From CAIWHR01 sp963816925 (GTDB lineage: Bacteria > Pseudomonadota > Gammaproteobacteria > Burkholderiales > Casimicrobiaceae): DNA of 64,000 nt. Positions 1 to 9,395 of this stretch are shown here, one piece after another. The notes under the pieces are model-generated. The model worked only from the letters and a program-made list of their open reading frames with translations, was not told the origin of the DNA and searched no databases. The translations under genes and the position numbers were made by a program. Numbering within the stretch: position 1 is the first letter of the stretch; the number at the start of each line of letters is the position of its first letter. The DNA lies in the NCBI GenBank assembly GCA_963816925.1, contig CAWFMY010000007.1, positions 124,001 through 188,000 of the forward strand. Reading direction: 5' to 3'.

Positions 1-2
1 CA

Positions 3-512
3 TCGGCGACGAAGTCGAACGGAATTTCGATCACGATGCCGTACTGGGACGAGCGGTTCAACGCGATGTCGGCAAGCTATCCCGGCATTCGCACCGACCA
101 GTTCCACATCGACATCCTCACCGCGCACTTCGTCCGGTTTCCCGATCGCTTCGACGTGGTCGTCGCCTCGAATCTGTTCGGCGACATCCTCTCCGACCTG
201 GGCCCCGCCGTCTGCGGGACCATCGGCATCGCGCCGTCGGCCAACATCAACCCCGAGCGCGACTACCCGTCGCTGTTCGAGCCCGTGCACGGCTCGGCGC
301 CCGACATCGCCGGCAAGGGGATCGCCAATCCGATCGGTCAGATCTGGTCGGGCGCGCTGATGCTCGACCATCTCGGGCATGCCGATGCGGCGGCGGCGAT
401 CGTGCGCGCGATCGAAGGCGTGCTCGCCGATCCGGGCGCGCCGCGCACGCCCGACATGGGCGGCAAGGCGACGACGAGCGACCTTGGACTGGCGATCGCG
501 GCGGCGCTCTAG
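3..512 (+). CDS. Tartrate/D-malate dehydrogenase-type beta-decarboxylating dehydrogenase, C-terminal part
   Basis: This is the C-terminal 169 codons of an NAD-dependent beta-decarboxylating dehydrogenase of the isocitrate/isopropylmalate family. The wording fits tartrate dehydrogenase/decarboxylase (D-malate dehydrogenase), which oxidises tartrate or D-malate with NAD+ and a divalent metal. The frame is open from the left edge, so the N-terminal half lies outside the window. Visible are ATKSNGISITMPYWDERF, the metal- and substrate-binding stretch SNLFGDILSDLGPA with its aspartates, and the NAD-binding loop EPVHGSAPDIAGKG. The stop codon overlaps the stop of the convergent glycosyltransferase gene. 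3-Isopropylmalate dehydrogenase is the main alternative. The family is certain; the substrate is inferred. Confidence 0.82.
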   Translation, partial: SATKSNGISITMPYWDERFNAMSASYPGIRTDQFHIDILTAHFVRFPDRFDVVVASNLFGDILSDLGPAVCGTIGIAPSANINPERDYPSLFEPVHGSAPDIAGKGIANPIGQIWSGALMLDHLGHADAAAAIVRAIEGVLADPGAPRTPDMGGKATTSDLGLAIAAAL

Positions 513-3317
513 CCGGTAACCGGCGCGCCGTAGCGGAAATGCAGCATCGCGGCGCGCAGGGCATCGACCTGCTCCAGCGTCTCGACGCGCGGCTGCAGGC
601 CGCCCGGGCGGGGCGGCGTCAGCGGATCGAGCCCCGCCTGCGCGATGAAGCGAGCGGCGTAGCGATGCCATGCCTCGCCGTAGCGGCCCGCCGAATGGTG
701 GAACAGCGTGAGATCGAGCGGCACCGCAAAGCGCGCGCCGGCGCCGCTGGCCCGCCACGTGAAGTCGAGATCGTAGAGATGAAAGCCGTCGTAGCGATCG
801 GCGTCGAAGCGATGGGTCTCCCAGACGTGGCGCCGGACCGCGATGAACACCCCGTCGAGGCCCCGGATGCCCTCGCACACCGGCTGCTGGAAGCCGGACC
901 CCATCAGCAGCGCGCCGGCGCGCTTCGGCGGCGGCGGGTGCAGGATGTGACCGTGGATGTGCCGCTGTCCGGCGTGCCCCCAGCGCGGCCCCGTGATGAG
1001 CGACGCCCCGGCCACGCCGACGCCATCGTAGCGCTCCAGGTGCGCGACGAGCCGCGCGGCGAAGTCCGTCGTGACGAGCTCGATGTCGTCGTGCGAGAAC
1101 ACGAGGAGATCGCCGGTCGCCTTCGCCGCCGCCCGGTTGTAGCCTTCCGCCAGCGACGTTGCGTCGTGGACGCCGATGATCTGCAGCGAATGGCCGGCAA
1201 AACGCTGGCGATAGCTCGCGGTGACCGCCGCGAATTTGCGCCGATCGATGGAGCAGATCACCGCCGAAATGCGTGGTGCTCGTCCTGGGATCTCCGGAGG
1301 CGGAAACATCCGGCGCACGAGATCGGGCTGGCCCCGCGACCATGCGAGCAGCGATTGCAGGTAGACGCGGTGCGCGGTCTGCCATTCCGGAAATTCGTCG
1401 ATCAGCGAGCAGGCCGCGCCGATGTCGGCCGCGACGTTTCCTTCGCGCAATGCGGCCTCGATGCGCGCGACGCTTGCGTCCCCTGCGATCCTGCGCAATG
1501 CCATCGGCACCGACGTCGGCGCCGGCGCGATTGCCGCAGCGGTGTCCGGGGCGGCCTTGCGTGCGCACCACGTGCGCCATGCGTCGCGCAGCGCGCGCTC
1601 GAGTCCGCGCGTGAACGTCCCCGCGTCGCACAGCGCGCTGTCGCGCAATCGCGCGGGCAACGCGCTCCGCAGGCTTGCCGAGTGCGTCCGGCGCGGCCAG
1701 CGCGCGCTTCACGATGGCGACGTAGTCGTCCTCGTCGCCGGCGATCCAGTCATCGAGACCCAGCGCCTTGAGCAGGCTCGCGGTGGAACGGGAGGGCGAC
1801 GTCTCGCCCGGCCACGTGACCACCGGTACGCCTTGCCACAGCATTTCGAACGTCGTCGTCGCGCCTGAAAACGGACGTGGATCGAGCGCGATGTCGATCG
1901 CGCGGGCCTGGCGCCGGAATTCATCCGCGGGGAGGCGCGCGGCGACACGCACGCGCGTCCCCGCATCGCCTAAGGCAGCGCGCACCCGCGCCTGCGCGCT
2001 GCCGGCGGGAACGCCCACGATGACAAGACGCGCCGTCGGAATCGCCCCAAGCAATTTCGACCAAAGCGCGAGCGTGGCGTCGGTCAGCTTCGAGCCGTTG
2101 TTGAAGGAGCCGAGTGTCGGATATCCGGCGGCCTGCATCGGCAGGGATCCCGGATCCGCGTCGCCGGCCGGCGGATTCCAGCACCATTGCGCGGGCGCAA
2201 GGCGGATCAGCGCTTCGCTGTGCAGCGCGTCGCTCGCGCCGGGCGGGTCGCTCACGGCGTCCGTCATGCGGTAATCGATCGCATCGAGCCCCGTGGTGTT
2301 GAGGTAGTCGAGCCAGGTGATCTGCACCGGCGCCGGCTTGCATCCGAACACGGCGAGCCGGTTGTGCCCGGTGTGGCCGGCGATGTCGATCAGGACGTCG
2401 ATGCGATCGTCGCGGATCCATTGCGCGACCGTCACGTCGCCAACGCCCTTCATCACGCGCGCCGTCACGGCGCCGAGCCGATCCAGCGCGGCGGGCGGCT
2501 GCGGGTTGTTGAAATACGCAAAGACGTCGAATTTCGCGCGATCGTGGCTGCGCAACACGGGTTCCACGAACGCGGGCAGCGCGGAGTGGCAATCGGGCGA
2601 GACATACCCCACGCGCAGCCGCCGCTCCGGGTCCGGCATGTTCGTCGCAGGCACGTACTCCGCGCGAAATTCGCTTTCGTAATGCGCCGCGAACGCGCGG
2701 TGCAGCGCGAAGATGTCGGCGGGCGAGTGGCGCGCGGACAGCTTTGTCGCCGCGAGCAGGTTGGAGAACGCGGGCCGGAAGGTCGGCATCGCGCGCAATG
2801 CCTGCTCGTAGGCCGCGAGCGCGGCGTCGACGCGGCCCTGCTCCTTGTAGAGGTTGCCGAGGTTGTTCAGCGCTTCGGGGGAATCCGGCTGCAGGTCGCG
2901 CGCCCGTTCGAGGGCCGCCACCGCGCCGTCGATGTCGCCGGCCTGCTGCAGCGCGTTGCCGAGGTTCACATGCACGGACAGTGCCGAAGGATCGAGCGAC
3001 AGCGCCGTCCGGTACGCGGCGACGGCGTCGTCCGTGCGCGCAAGCCGCAGGGAGACCGTGCCGAGGTTGGTCCACGATGCCGCGTCGCCGGGCACGAGCG
3101 CGAGCGCGTTCTTGAGCCAGATCAAGGCATCGTCATTTCGCGCCGCCTCGAGTCCGTAGGCGCCGAGGCGGGCCCAGGCCGTCGCGGCCGCCGGCGCATT
3201 CGCGGCGAACGTCGTCAGGATCGCGATGGCGCGCGGGCGGTCGCCCGCCATCCACGCCGCATGCGCGTCTGCGAGAGCGGAATCTTCGCGCTGGGGTCCG
3301 GTGGGAGTCGCGCTCAT
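509..3317 (-). pseudogene. TPR-SPINDLY (OGT-like) glycosyltransferase fused to a GT2-like domain, frameshifted
   Basis: From ATG 3317 the minus strand encodes TPR repeats to about residue 215 (for example SWTNLGTVSLRLARTDDAV and ALNNLGNLYKEQGRVDAAL). A SPINDLY/O-GlcNAc-transferase catalytic domain follows: RRLRVGYVSPDC near residue 232, QITWLDYLNTTG near 332 and DPRPFSGATTTFEMLWQG near 479. The SPINDLY C-terminal tail (LPARLRDSALCDAGTF) lies in another frame, so a one-base indel falls at about 1665-1690. The second frame runs on without a stop to 509 through a GT2-like domain (ISAVICSIDRRKF, then DLLVFSHDDIEL near 1090). The intact product would be a roughly 935-residue double glycosyltransferase, plausibly for protein or surface glycosylation. 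Because the SPINDLY domain straddles the break, this was one gene. Sequencing error and recent mutation cannot be told apart here. Confidence 0.75.
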
Positions 3318-3461
3318 TTCGAGGATCGCGCCGCTCGATCGGCACGCGCGGCGAATTCGCCATGATATTCGATGTGCGCGTGACTTCCGGCCGCGCGCTC
3401 CCCGCCGGTTTGTGGCAGGATTACGCGATTCGGGGAAGTGAAGGTTCGGGGAGAGTTGCGC

Positions 3462-5066
3462 ATGGCATTGCTGATCGGAGTTCCGCGGGAGACCTTTCCC
3501 GGCGAGAAGCGGGTCGCAACGGTGCCCGACGTCGTCGCGAAGCTGATCAAGCTGGGGTTCCGGGTCGCCGTCGAAGCGGGCGCCGGCGACGCGGCGCAGA
3601 TCAGCGACGACGCCTACGCCGCCGCGGGGGCCGAGATGGTCGCGGATCGCGCCCGATTGTGGGCGATGTCCGACATCGTGTTCAAGGTGCGCGGCCCGGG
3701 CAGCGACGAGGTCGCGCTGCTGCGGGAAGGCTGCACGCTCGTCAGCTTCATCTGGCCCGCGCAGAACCCCGAGCTCCTGAAAGCGCTCGCCGCGCGCAAG
3801 ATCAACGTTCTGGCGATGGACAGCGTGCCGCGGATCTCGCGGGCGCAGAAGCTCGATGCGCTTTCCTCGATGGCCAACATCGGGGGTTACCGTGCCGTCA
3901 TCGAGGCGGCGCATGCGTTCGGCCGCTTCTTCACGGGCTCGATCACCGCCGCGGGAAAAGTGCCGCCGGCGAAGGTCTTCGTCATCGGCGCCGGCGTGGC
4001 GGGCCTGGCGGCGATCGGCGCCGCATCCGGCCTGGGCGCGATCGTGCGTGCCAACGACACGCGGCCCGAAGTGGCCGACCAGATCAAGTCGCTCGGCGGC
4101 GAATACGTGCCCGTCGACTATGTGGAAGAAGGCAGCGGCGTCGGCGGCTATGCGAAGGTGATGAGCGAGGGCTTCCAGAAAGCCCAGCGCGAGGTGTTCG
4201 CGAAACAGGCGAAGGACGTCGACATCATCATCACGACGGCGCTGATTCCCGGCAAGCCCGCGCCGAAACTGATCACCGAAGAGATGGTCAAGTCGATGAA
4301 GCAGGGCAGCGTCATCGTCGACATGGCGGCCGAGCAGGGCGGCAATTGCGAATGCACCGTCCCGGGCGAGGTCGTCGTCAGGCACGGCGTCACCATCATC
4401 GGCTACAAGGACCTGCCGAGCCGTCTCGCGAAACAGGCGTCGACGCTGTATGCGACGAACCTGTTTCGCCTGATGGAAGACATGATCAAGACGAAGAGCA
4501 TCGACGGCGATGTCGTCGCGATCGACATGCAGGACGAGGTTCTCCGCGGCACGACCGTGATCAACAAGGGCGAGATCACCTGGCCCCCGCCGCCGCCGAA
4601 GCTGTCCGCGGCGCCGGCCGCGCCTGCCGCCAAGCCGGTCGCGGTGCCCGCCAAGGCGAAGGGCCACGGTCACGGCGGCGGCGAACCGATGTCGGTGACG
4701 AAGATGATCGTGCTGTTCGGCGTCGGCGCCGTGCTGTTCCTGCTGATGGGCCGCTTCGCGCCCACGAGCTTCCTCGGCCACTTCACGGTGTTCGTGCTGG
4801 CCTGCTTCGTCGGCTACATGGTCGTCTGGAACGTGACGCCGGCCCTGCACACGCCGCTGATGAGCGTGACCAACGCGGTCTCCAGCATCATCGCGATCGG
4901 CGCGCTCGTCCAGATCGCGCCGGACCTGACGAAGATCTCCGCCGACCTGTCGCGCCCGAACGAATGGATCCGCTGGCTTTCGGTGGGTGGCATCGCGCTC
5001 GCCACGATCAACATGTTCGGCGGCTTCGCGGTCACCCAGCGCATGCTGGAAATGTTTCGCAAGTAA
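3462..5066 (+). CDS. pntA: NAD(P) transhydrogenase subunit alpha
   Basis: This is the alpha subunit of the proton-translocating NAD(P)+ transhydrogenase, which uses the proton motive force to reduce NADP+ with NADH at the inner membrane. The 534 residues carry the NAD-binding domain I, starting LIGVPRETFPGEKRVA, with the Rossmann segment VIGAGVAGLAAIGAASGLGA and the RPEVADQI loop. A Pro/Ala/Lys linker follows near residue 370-400, then C-terminal membrane helices (MIVLFGVGAVLFLLMGRFAP onward). It is therefore the fused one-polypeptide form, not the split PntAA/PntAB form. A GTG at 3438 is in frame, but ATG 3462 is preceded by GGGGAG at about the right distance and begins at the usual family start, so I chose it. 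pntB follows after 13 bp. Confidence 0.96.
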   Translation: MALLIGVPRETFPGEKRVATVPDVVAKLIKLGFRVAVEAGAGDAAQISDDAYAAAGAEMVADRARLWAMSDIVFKVRGPGSDEVALLREGCTLVSFIWPAQNPELLKALAARKINVLAMDSVPRISRAQKLDALSSMANIGGYRAVIEAAHAFGRFFTGSITAAGKVPPAKVFVIGAGVAGLAAIGAASGLGAIVRANDTRPEVADQIKSLGGEYVPVDYVEEGSGVGGYAKVMSEGFQKAQREVFAKQAKDVDIIITTALIPGKPAPKLITEEMVKSMKQGSVIVDMAAEQGGNCECTVPGEVVVRHGVTIIGYKDLPSRLAKQASTLYATNLFRLMEDMIKTKSIDGDVVAIDMQDEVLRGTTVINKGEITWPPPPPKLSAAPAAPAAKPVAVPAKAKGHGHGGGEPMSVTKMIVLFGVGAVLFLLMGRFAPTSFLGHFTVFVLACFVGYMVVWNVTPALHTPLMSVTNAVSSIIAIGALVQIAPDLTKISADLSRPNEWIRWLSVGGIALATINMFGGFAVTQRMLEMFRK

Positions 5067-5079
5067 GGACGACGAGATC

Positions 5080-6495
5080 ATGACTTCCAGCCTCTCGACC
5101 GTCTCCTACCTCGGCGCCACGATCCTCTTCATCCTGTGTCTCGGCGGCCTCTCCAACCCGGAGACGTCGCGGCGGGGAAACCTCTACGGCATGATCGGCA
5201 TGACGATCGCGGTGCTCGCGACCGTCTTCGGCGTGCAGGTCACCACCGCCGGCCTGCCCTACATCGGCGGTGCGATGGCGGTGGGCGCGGTGATCGGCCT
5301 CTACGCCGCGCGCACGGTGAAGATGACGCAGATGCCGGAGCTCGTGGCGCTGATGCACAGCCTCGTCGGCCTCGCCGCCATGCTGGTCGGTTACGCCAAC
5401 TTCGTCGACCCGTCCGTGTCCACGGGCATGACGCCCGCCGAGAAGACGATCCACGAGGTCGAGATGTACGTCGGCGTGCTGATCGGCGCCGTCACGTTCT
5501 CGGGTTCGGTGATCGCCTTCGGCAAGCTTTCGGCCAGGATCACCGGCAAGCCCGTGCTGCTGCCGGGGCGGCACTTGCTCAACCTCGCCGGGCTGCTGGT
5601 CGTGCTGTACTTCGGCTATGTCTTCATCAACGCGCACAGCGTTTCAGAAGCGCTGACGCCGATGATGGTGATGACCGTCGTCGCGCTGCTCTTCGGCGTC
5701 CACATGGTCATGGCCATCGGCGGCGCGGACATGCCGGTCGTCGTGTCGATGCTGAACAGTTACTCGGGCTGGGCCGCGGCGGCCACCGGCTTCATGCTCT
5801 CCAACGACCTCCTCATCGTGGTCGGCGCGCTGGTCGGCTCCTCCGGCGCAATCCTCTCCTACATCATGTGCAACGCGATGAACCGCAACTTCCTCAGCGT
5901 GATCGCGGGCGGTTTCGGCACGGACGGCGGCGCTCCGGCGGCGGCGGGCGCGGTGCAGCCCGCGGGCGAGGTGAACCCGATCCTCGCGCCCGAGACCGCC
6001 GAGCTCCTGCGCGATGCGAAGAACGTCATCATCGTCCCGGGCTATGGCATGGCGGTCGCGCAGGCCCAGCACACCGTCTACGAGATCACGAAGGTGCTGC
6101 GCGAAAAGGGCGTCAACGTCCGCTTCGGGATCCACCCGGTCGCAGGTCGCATGCCGGGCCACATGAACGTGCTGCTGGCCGAGGCGAAGGTGCCCTACGA
6201 CATCGTGTTCGAGATGGACGAGCTCAACGAGGATTTCCCCGACACGGACGTCGCGATGGTCATCGGCGCCAACGACATCGTCAACCCGGCGGCGCAGGAG
6301 GATCCGACGAGCCCGATCGCCGGCATGCCCGTGCTCGAGGTCTGGAAGGCGAAGACGTCGATCGTCATGAAGCGCAGCATGGCGTCCGGCTACGCAGGCG
6401 TCGACAATCCGCTGTTCTACAAGGACAACAACCGGATGCTTTTCGGCGATGCGAAGAAGATGCTCGACGAAGTGCTGACGGCGCTGAAAGCCTGA
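5080..6495 (+). CDS. pntB: NAD(P) transhydrogenase subunit beta
   Basis: The beta subunit of the transhydrogenase forms most of the transmembrane proton channel and the NADP(H)-binding domain III. Its 471 residues match the family. About nine hydrophobic segments occupy the first two thirds, including LMHSLVGLAAMLVGYANFVD. The soluble NADP domain follows, with VIIVPGYGMAVAQAQH, GIHPVAGRMPGHMNVLLAEA and MVIGANDIVNPAAQ. The open frame extends upstream into pntA, but ATG 5080 fits the family start and has a GGA-type ribosome site just after the pntA stop. It is co-transcribed with pntA. Nothing in it is disrupted. Confidence 0.96.
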   Translation: MTSSLSTVSYLGATILFILCLGGLSNPETSRRGNLYGMIGMTIAVLATVFGVQVTTAGLPYIGGAMAVGAVIGLYAARTVKMTQMPELVALMHSLVGLAAMLVGYANFVDPSVSTGMTPAEKTIHEVEMYVGVLIGAVTFSGSVIAFGKLSARITGKPVLLPGRHLLNLAGLLVVLYFGYVFINAHSVSEALTPMMVMTVVALLFGVHMVMAIGGADMPVVVSMLNSYSGWAAAATGFMLSNDLLIVVGALVGSSGAILSYIMCNAMNRNFLSVIAGGFGTDGGAPAAAGAVQPAGEVNPILAPETAELLRDAKNVIIVPGYGMAVAQAQHTVYEITKVLREKGVNVRFGIHPVAGRMPGHMNVLLAEAKVPYDIVFEMDELNEDFPDTDVAMVIGANDIVNPAAQEDPTSPIAGMPVLEVWKAKTSIVMKRSMASGYAGVDNPLFYKDNNRMLFGDAKKMLDEVLTALKA

Positions 6496-6516
6496 TCGAC
6501 GCGCTGGCAACCGGCG

Positions 6517-7302
6517 ATGGGAACGGACGCCTTTCTGCGCTGGATCCGCGCGTTGCGGCGCGCGGTGTTGCTCGGCGTCGCATTGACGGCGTGGGCCGGC
6601 GGGGCCGGCGCGGAGAGCTACCTCATCCTGCCGCTCATCGGCGATCGCATCACGATCGTGGGCCAGCAGCAGCAGACCGGCAGCCGGATCGACCAGAACA
6701 AGACCACTGTCGTGCAGATCAAGGAGCCGGGGTTCGACAACGCGGCGCTGATCGCCGCGGACAAGGCGATACGCAAAGCGCGCCCGAATGCGACGACCTC
6801 GATGCTGCGTTCGCGCGATCCGAAGGTCTACGCCTTGCGCGATTCCTGGCTTTCCACGGATGCGGTCGACGTGAAGGAACTGCTGTCGCTCGTCACGTCG
6901 CTGGCCGACTCCCCCGCGGACGCCCATCTGGTGCTGATCACGCCGTACCGCTCGGAGCCGATGCTGAAGACCGATCGCGACTATCGCGGCAGCGGCATGG
7001 TCTCTGGCTTGGGCTTTTATATCGATGCCGTCACGCGGATGAGGAACGACGCGGGCGAGAATGGCATCGGATTTCTTGGCGTGTTCGCGAACTTCCAGAT
7101 TGCCGTGATCGACCTGACGAGCAAGGCGGTCGAGGCACGGGAGCGGGTCGTCGCGGGCACGACGTTCGCGGCGGCCGGAGCCAAGGACGGCAACCCGTGG
7201 AACGCGCTGTCCGCGGCCCGGAAGGAGTCCGAGCTGATCGACCTGATGAGCCGGGAAATCGAAAGCACCCTGCCGAGGATGCTCGCCGCGCCCAAGCCGT
7301 GA
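6517..7302 (+). CDS. Secreted protein of unknown function, paralogue 1
   Basis: I do not recognise the family. The 261 residues begin with a signal peptide: a basic start, then AVLLGVALTAWAGGAGA, with cleavage probably after AGA. The mature part has no Cys pair or obvious catalytic motif. It is clearly related to the next gene: IADKAIRKARPNATTSMLRS here pairs with AEGAIRKARPGAAVTMLRA there, and YRGSGMVSGLGFYIDAV and GFLGVFANFQIAV also recur. It starts 21 bp after pntB and may be transcribed with it. The protein is probably periplasmic or exported. Its function is unknown, and the pairing suggests a tandem duplication. Confidence 0.8.
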   Translation: MGTDAFLRWIRALRRAVLLGVALTAWAGGAGAESYLILPLIGDRITIVGQQQQTGSRIDQNKTTVVQIKEPGFDNAALIAADKAIRKARPNATTSMLRSRDPKVYALRDSWLSTDAVDVKELLSLVTSLADSPADAHLVLITPYRSEPMLKTDRDYRGSGMVSGLGFYIDAVTRMRNDAGENGIGFLGVFANFQIAVIDLTSKAVEARERVVAGTTFAAAGAKDGNPWNALSAARKESELIDLMSREIESTLPRMLAAPKP

Positions 7303-7364
7303 TCGCACTCTGGTATCGTTGTGGCGGACACCGTGCCTTCCAGGCGAACCATGAGGAGTCAACG

Positions 7365-8123
7365 ATGAATGCACTCGCTCAATGGAATTCCCGGTCGCTT
7401 CGCGCCGGGCTCGCGGGCCTCGCCCTTGCGGCGTGCGCCGGCAACGCTATGGCCGCGGAGACCTACCAGGTGCTCTCGCTCGTCGGCGACCATCTCACGA
7501 TCGCGCGCCAGGGGACGCAGGTCGGCAGCCATCTCGACCCGGACGACTACCTGACCATTCCAGTCGCGGAAAACGCGTTCGACGACCTCGCCGTCGTCGC
7601 CGCGGAAGGCGCGATCCGCAAGGCGCGGCCGGGCGCCGCCGTCACGATGCTCCGCGCCAAACGGTCGATCTATGCGATCGGCGACGGCTTGATGAAGCCG
7701 GACAGCGAGCAAGCAAAGGCGCTCGTCGCCTGGGTCGCCAAGGCGGCGCCGCCCGCCCCCGATTCGCGACTGCTCCTGATCCTGCCGTACCGGGCCGAGC
7801 CGCAATTCCTGACCTACCGCGGGTATCGCGGCAGCGGCAGCGTCGCCGGTCTCGGCCTCTACATCGGCGGCGCGACGGTCGATCGGGAGCCGATTCCCGG
7901 CTTTCTCGGCGTGTTCGCCAATCTCCAGTTGGTGCTCCTCGATCCGAAGACGGGCGCTGTCCTGGCGCAGCAGCCGGTGATCGCCGGCAGCGCCTATTCC
8001 GCCGCGATGTCGAAGGGGACGTGGGACGCGCTCGACGGCGAAGCCAAGTATGCGGCCCTCAAGACGCTGACGCAGGGCGAGATCGAACGCCGGGTTCCGG
8101 AAATGGTCGGCTCGGCGCGCTAG
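7365..8123 (+). CDS. Secreted protein of unknown function, paralogue 2
   Basis: A 252-residue exported protein homologous to its upstream neighbour along most of its length. The signal peptide is LRAGLAGLALAACAGNAMA. A Cys lies within it, but a signal peptidase I site after AMA looks more likely than a lipobox. Shared blocks are ETYQVLSLVGDHLTIARQG, YRGSGSVAGLGLYIGGAT and GFLGVFANLQLVLLDPKTG. ATG 7365 is supported by AGGAG at 7354-7358 with a 6-nt spacer. A weak -10-like TATCGT at 7314-7319 lies between the two paralogues, so each may be transcribed separately. Function is unknown. Confidence 0.8.
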   Translation: MNALAQWNSRSLRAGLAGLALAACAGNAMAAETYQVLSLVGDHLTIARQGTQVGSHLDPDDYLTIPVAENAFDDLAVVAAEGAIRKARPGAAVTMLRAKRSIYAIGDGLMKPDSEQAKALVAWVAKAAPPAPDSRLLLILPYRAEPQFLTYRGYRGSGSVAGLGLYIGGATVDREPIPGFLGVFANLQLVLLDPKTGAVLAQQPVIAGSAYSAAMSKGTWDALDGEAKYAALKTLTQGEIERRVPEMVGSAR

Positions 8124-8146
8124 CCCGCCGGCGAGTCGAGCCACGC

Positions 8147-9385
8147 GTGACCGGGCCGCTCGCGCACCTCACGGTTCTCGACCTCTCCCGCGTGCTCGCG
8201 GGACCGTGGTGCACGCAGCTGCTCGCCGACCTCGGCGCGACCGTCGTCAAGATCGAGCGGCCAGGCAGCGGCGACGACACTCGCGCGTGGGGCCCGCCCT
8301 ATCTCAAGGACGCGGCGGGGCGCGACACCAGCGAAGCCGCGTACTACCTCTGCTGCAATCGCGGCAAGCTTTCGGTCGCGGTCGACTTCACGACGGCCGA
8401 TGGTCAGACGATCGTTCGCGATCTCGCGCGACAGGCCGACGTGCTGGTCGAGAACTACAAGGTCGGCGGCCTCGCGAAATACGGGCTCGACTACGCGAGC
8501 CTCGCCGCGAACAATCCGCGCCTCGTCTATTGCTCGATCACCGGCTTCGGCCAGGATGGCCCCTACGCCGACCGCGCCGGCTACGATTTCATCATCCAGG
8601 GCATGAGCGGCTTCATGAGCGTGACGGGCGAGCGCGACGACCTGCCGGGCGGCGGGCCGCAAAAGGCGGGCGTGGCGATCTCGGATCTCATGACCGGCAT
8701 GTACGCGACCGTCGCCATCCAGGCGGCGCTCGCGCATCGCGACCGGACGGGGCAGGGGCAATGGATCGACAGCTGCCTGCTCGACTCCGCGGTCGCGATG
8801 ATGGCGACGATGTCGCACAACTATCTCGTCACCGGCACCGCGCCGGGTCGCATCGGCAACGCGCACCAGAACATCGTGCCCTACAACGTCTTCGCCTGCT
8901 CCGACGGCCATCTCATCCTCGCGGTCGGCAACGACGGCCAGTTCGCGAAGTTCTGCGAAATTGCCGGCAAGCGCGAGTGGGCGACCGATGCGCGCTTCGC
9001 GAAGAACGCCGATCGCGTGCGCAACCGCGAGACGCTGACCCCGCTGATCGCAGCGGTCGTGCGGACGCGCTCGCGCAAGGCGTGGCTCGACGCGCTCGAG
9101 CCGCTCGGCATTCCGTGCGGGCCGATCAACCGGCTCGACCAGGTGTTCGCGGATCCGCAGGTGATCGCGCGCGGCATGCGGATGGACCTGCCGCATCCGC
9201 TCGCCGGAACCGCCCCGCAGGTCCGCGCGCCGCTCGTTTTCGGGTCGACGCCGCTCGCGTACGATCGCGCGCCGCCGCTGCTGGGCGAGCACACCGCGGC
9301 AACCCTGCGCGACCGCCTCGGCATGACCGACGAAGCGATCGCCGCGCTCGCCGCCCGCGGCGTCATCCAGCTCCACGCGGGATGA
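8147..9385 (+). CDS. CaiB/BaiF-type CoA transferase (family III)
   Basis: A family III CoA transferase, which moves CoA between carboxylic acids through enzyme-bound anhydride intermediates. At 412 residues it has the usual length. It begins at the conserved LTVLDLSRVLAGPWCTQLLA and continues with LGATVVKIERPGSGDDTR, ENYKVGGLAKYGLDY and ITGFGQDGPYADRAGYD. The catalytic aspartate is expected in AGVAISDLMTGMYA, Asp180. The C-terminal PLVFGSTPLAYDRAPPLLGEH is also typical. I chose GTG 8147 because the family motif begins about ten residues later and no better ATG exists. The next gene begins 10 bp downstream. The acid substrate cannot be read from the sequence; formyl-, succinyl- and carnitine-type enzymes are all alike here. 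Confidence 0.92.
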   Translation: MTGPLAHLTVLDLSRVLAGPWCTQLLADLGATVVKIERPGSGDDTRAWGPPYLKDAAGRDTSEAAYYLCCNRGKLSVAVDFTTADGQTIVRDLARQADVLVENYKVGGLAKYGLDYASLAANNPRLVYCSITGFGQDGPYADRAGYDFIIQGMSGFMSVTGERDDLPGGGPQKAGVAISDLMTGMYATVAIQAALAHRDRTGQGQWIDSCLLDSAVAMMATMSHNYLVTGTAPGRIGNAHQNIVPYNVFACSDGHLILAVGNDGQFAKFCEIAGKREWATDARFAKNADRVRNRETLTPLIAAVVRTRSRKAWLDALEPLGIPCGPINRLDQVFADPQVIARGMRMDLPHPLAGTAPQVRAPLVFGSTPLAYDRAPPLLGEHTAATLRDRLGMTDEAIAALAARGVIQLHAG

Positions 9386-9395
9386 CGTCCTCCGC

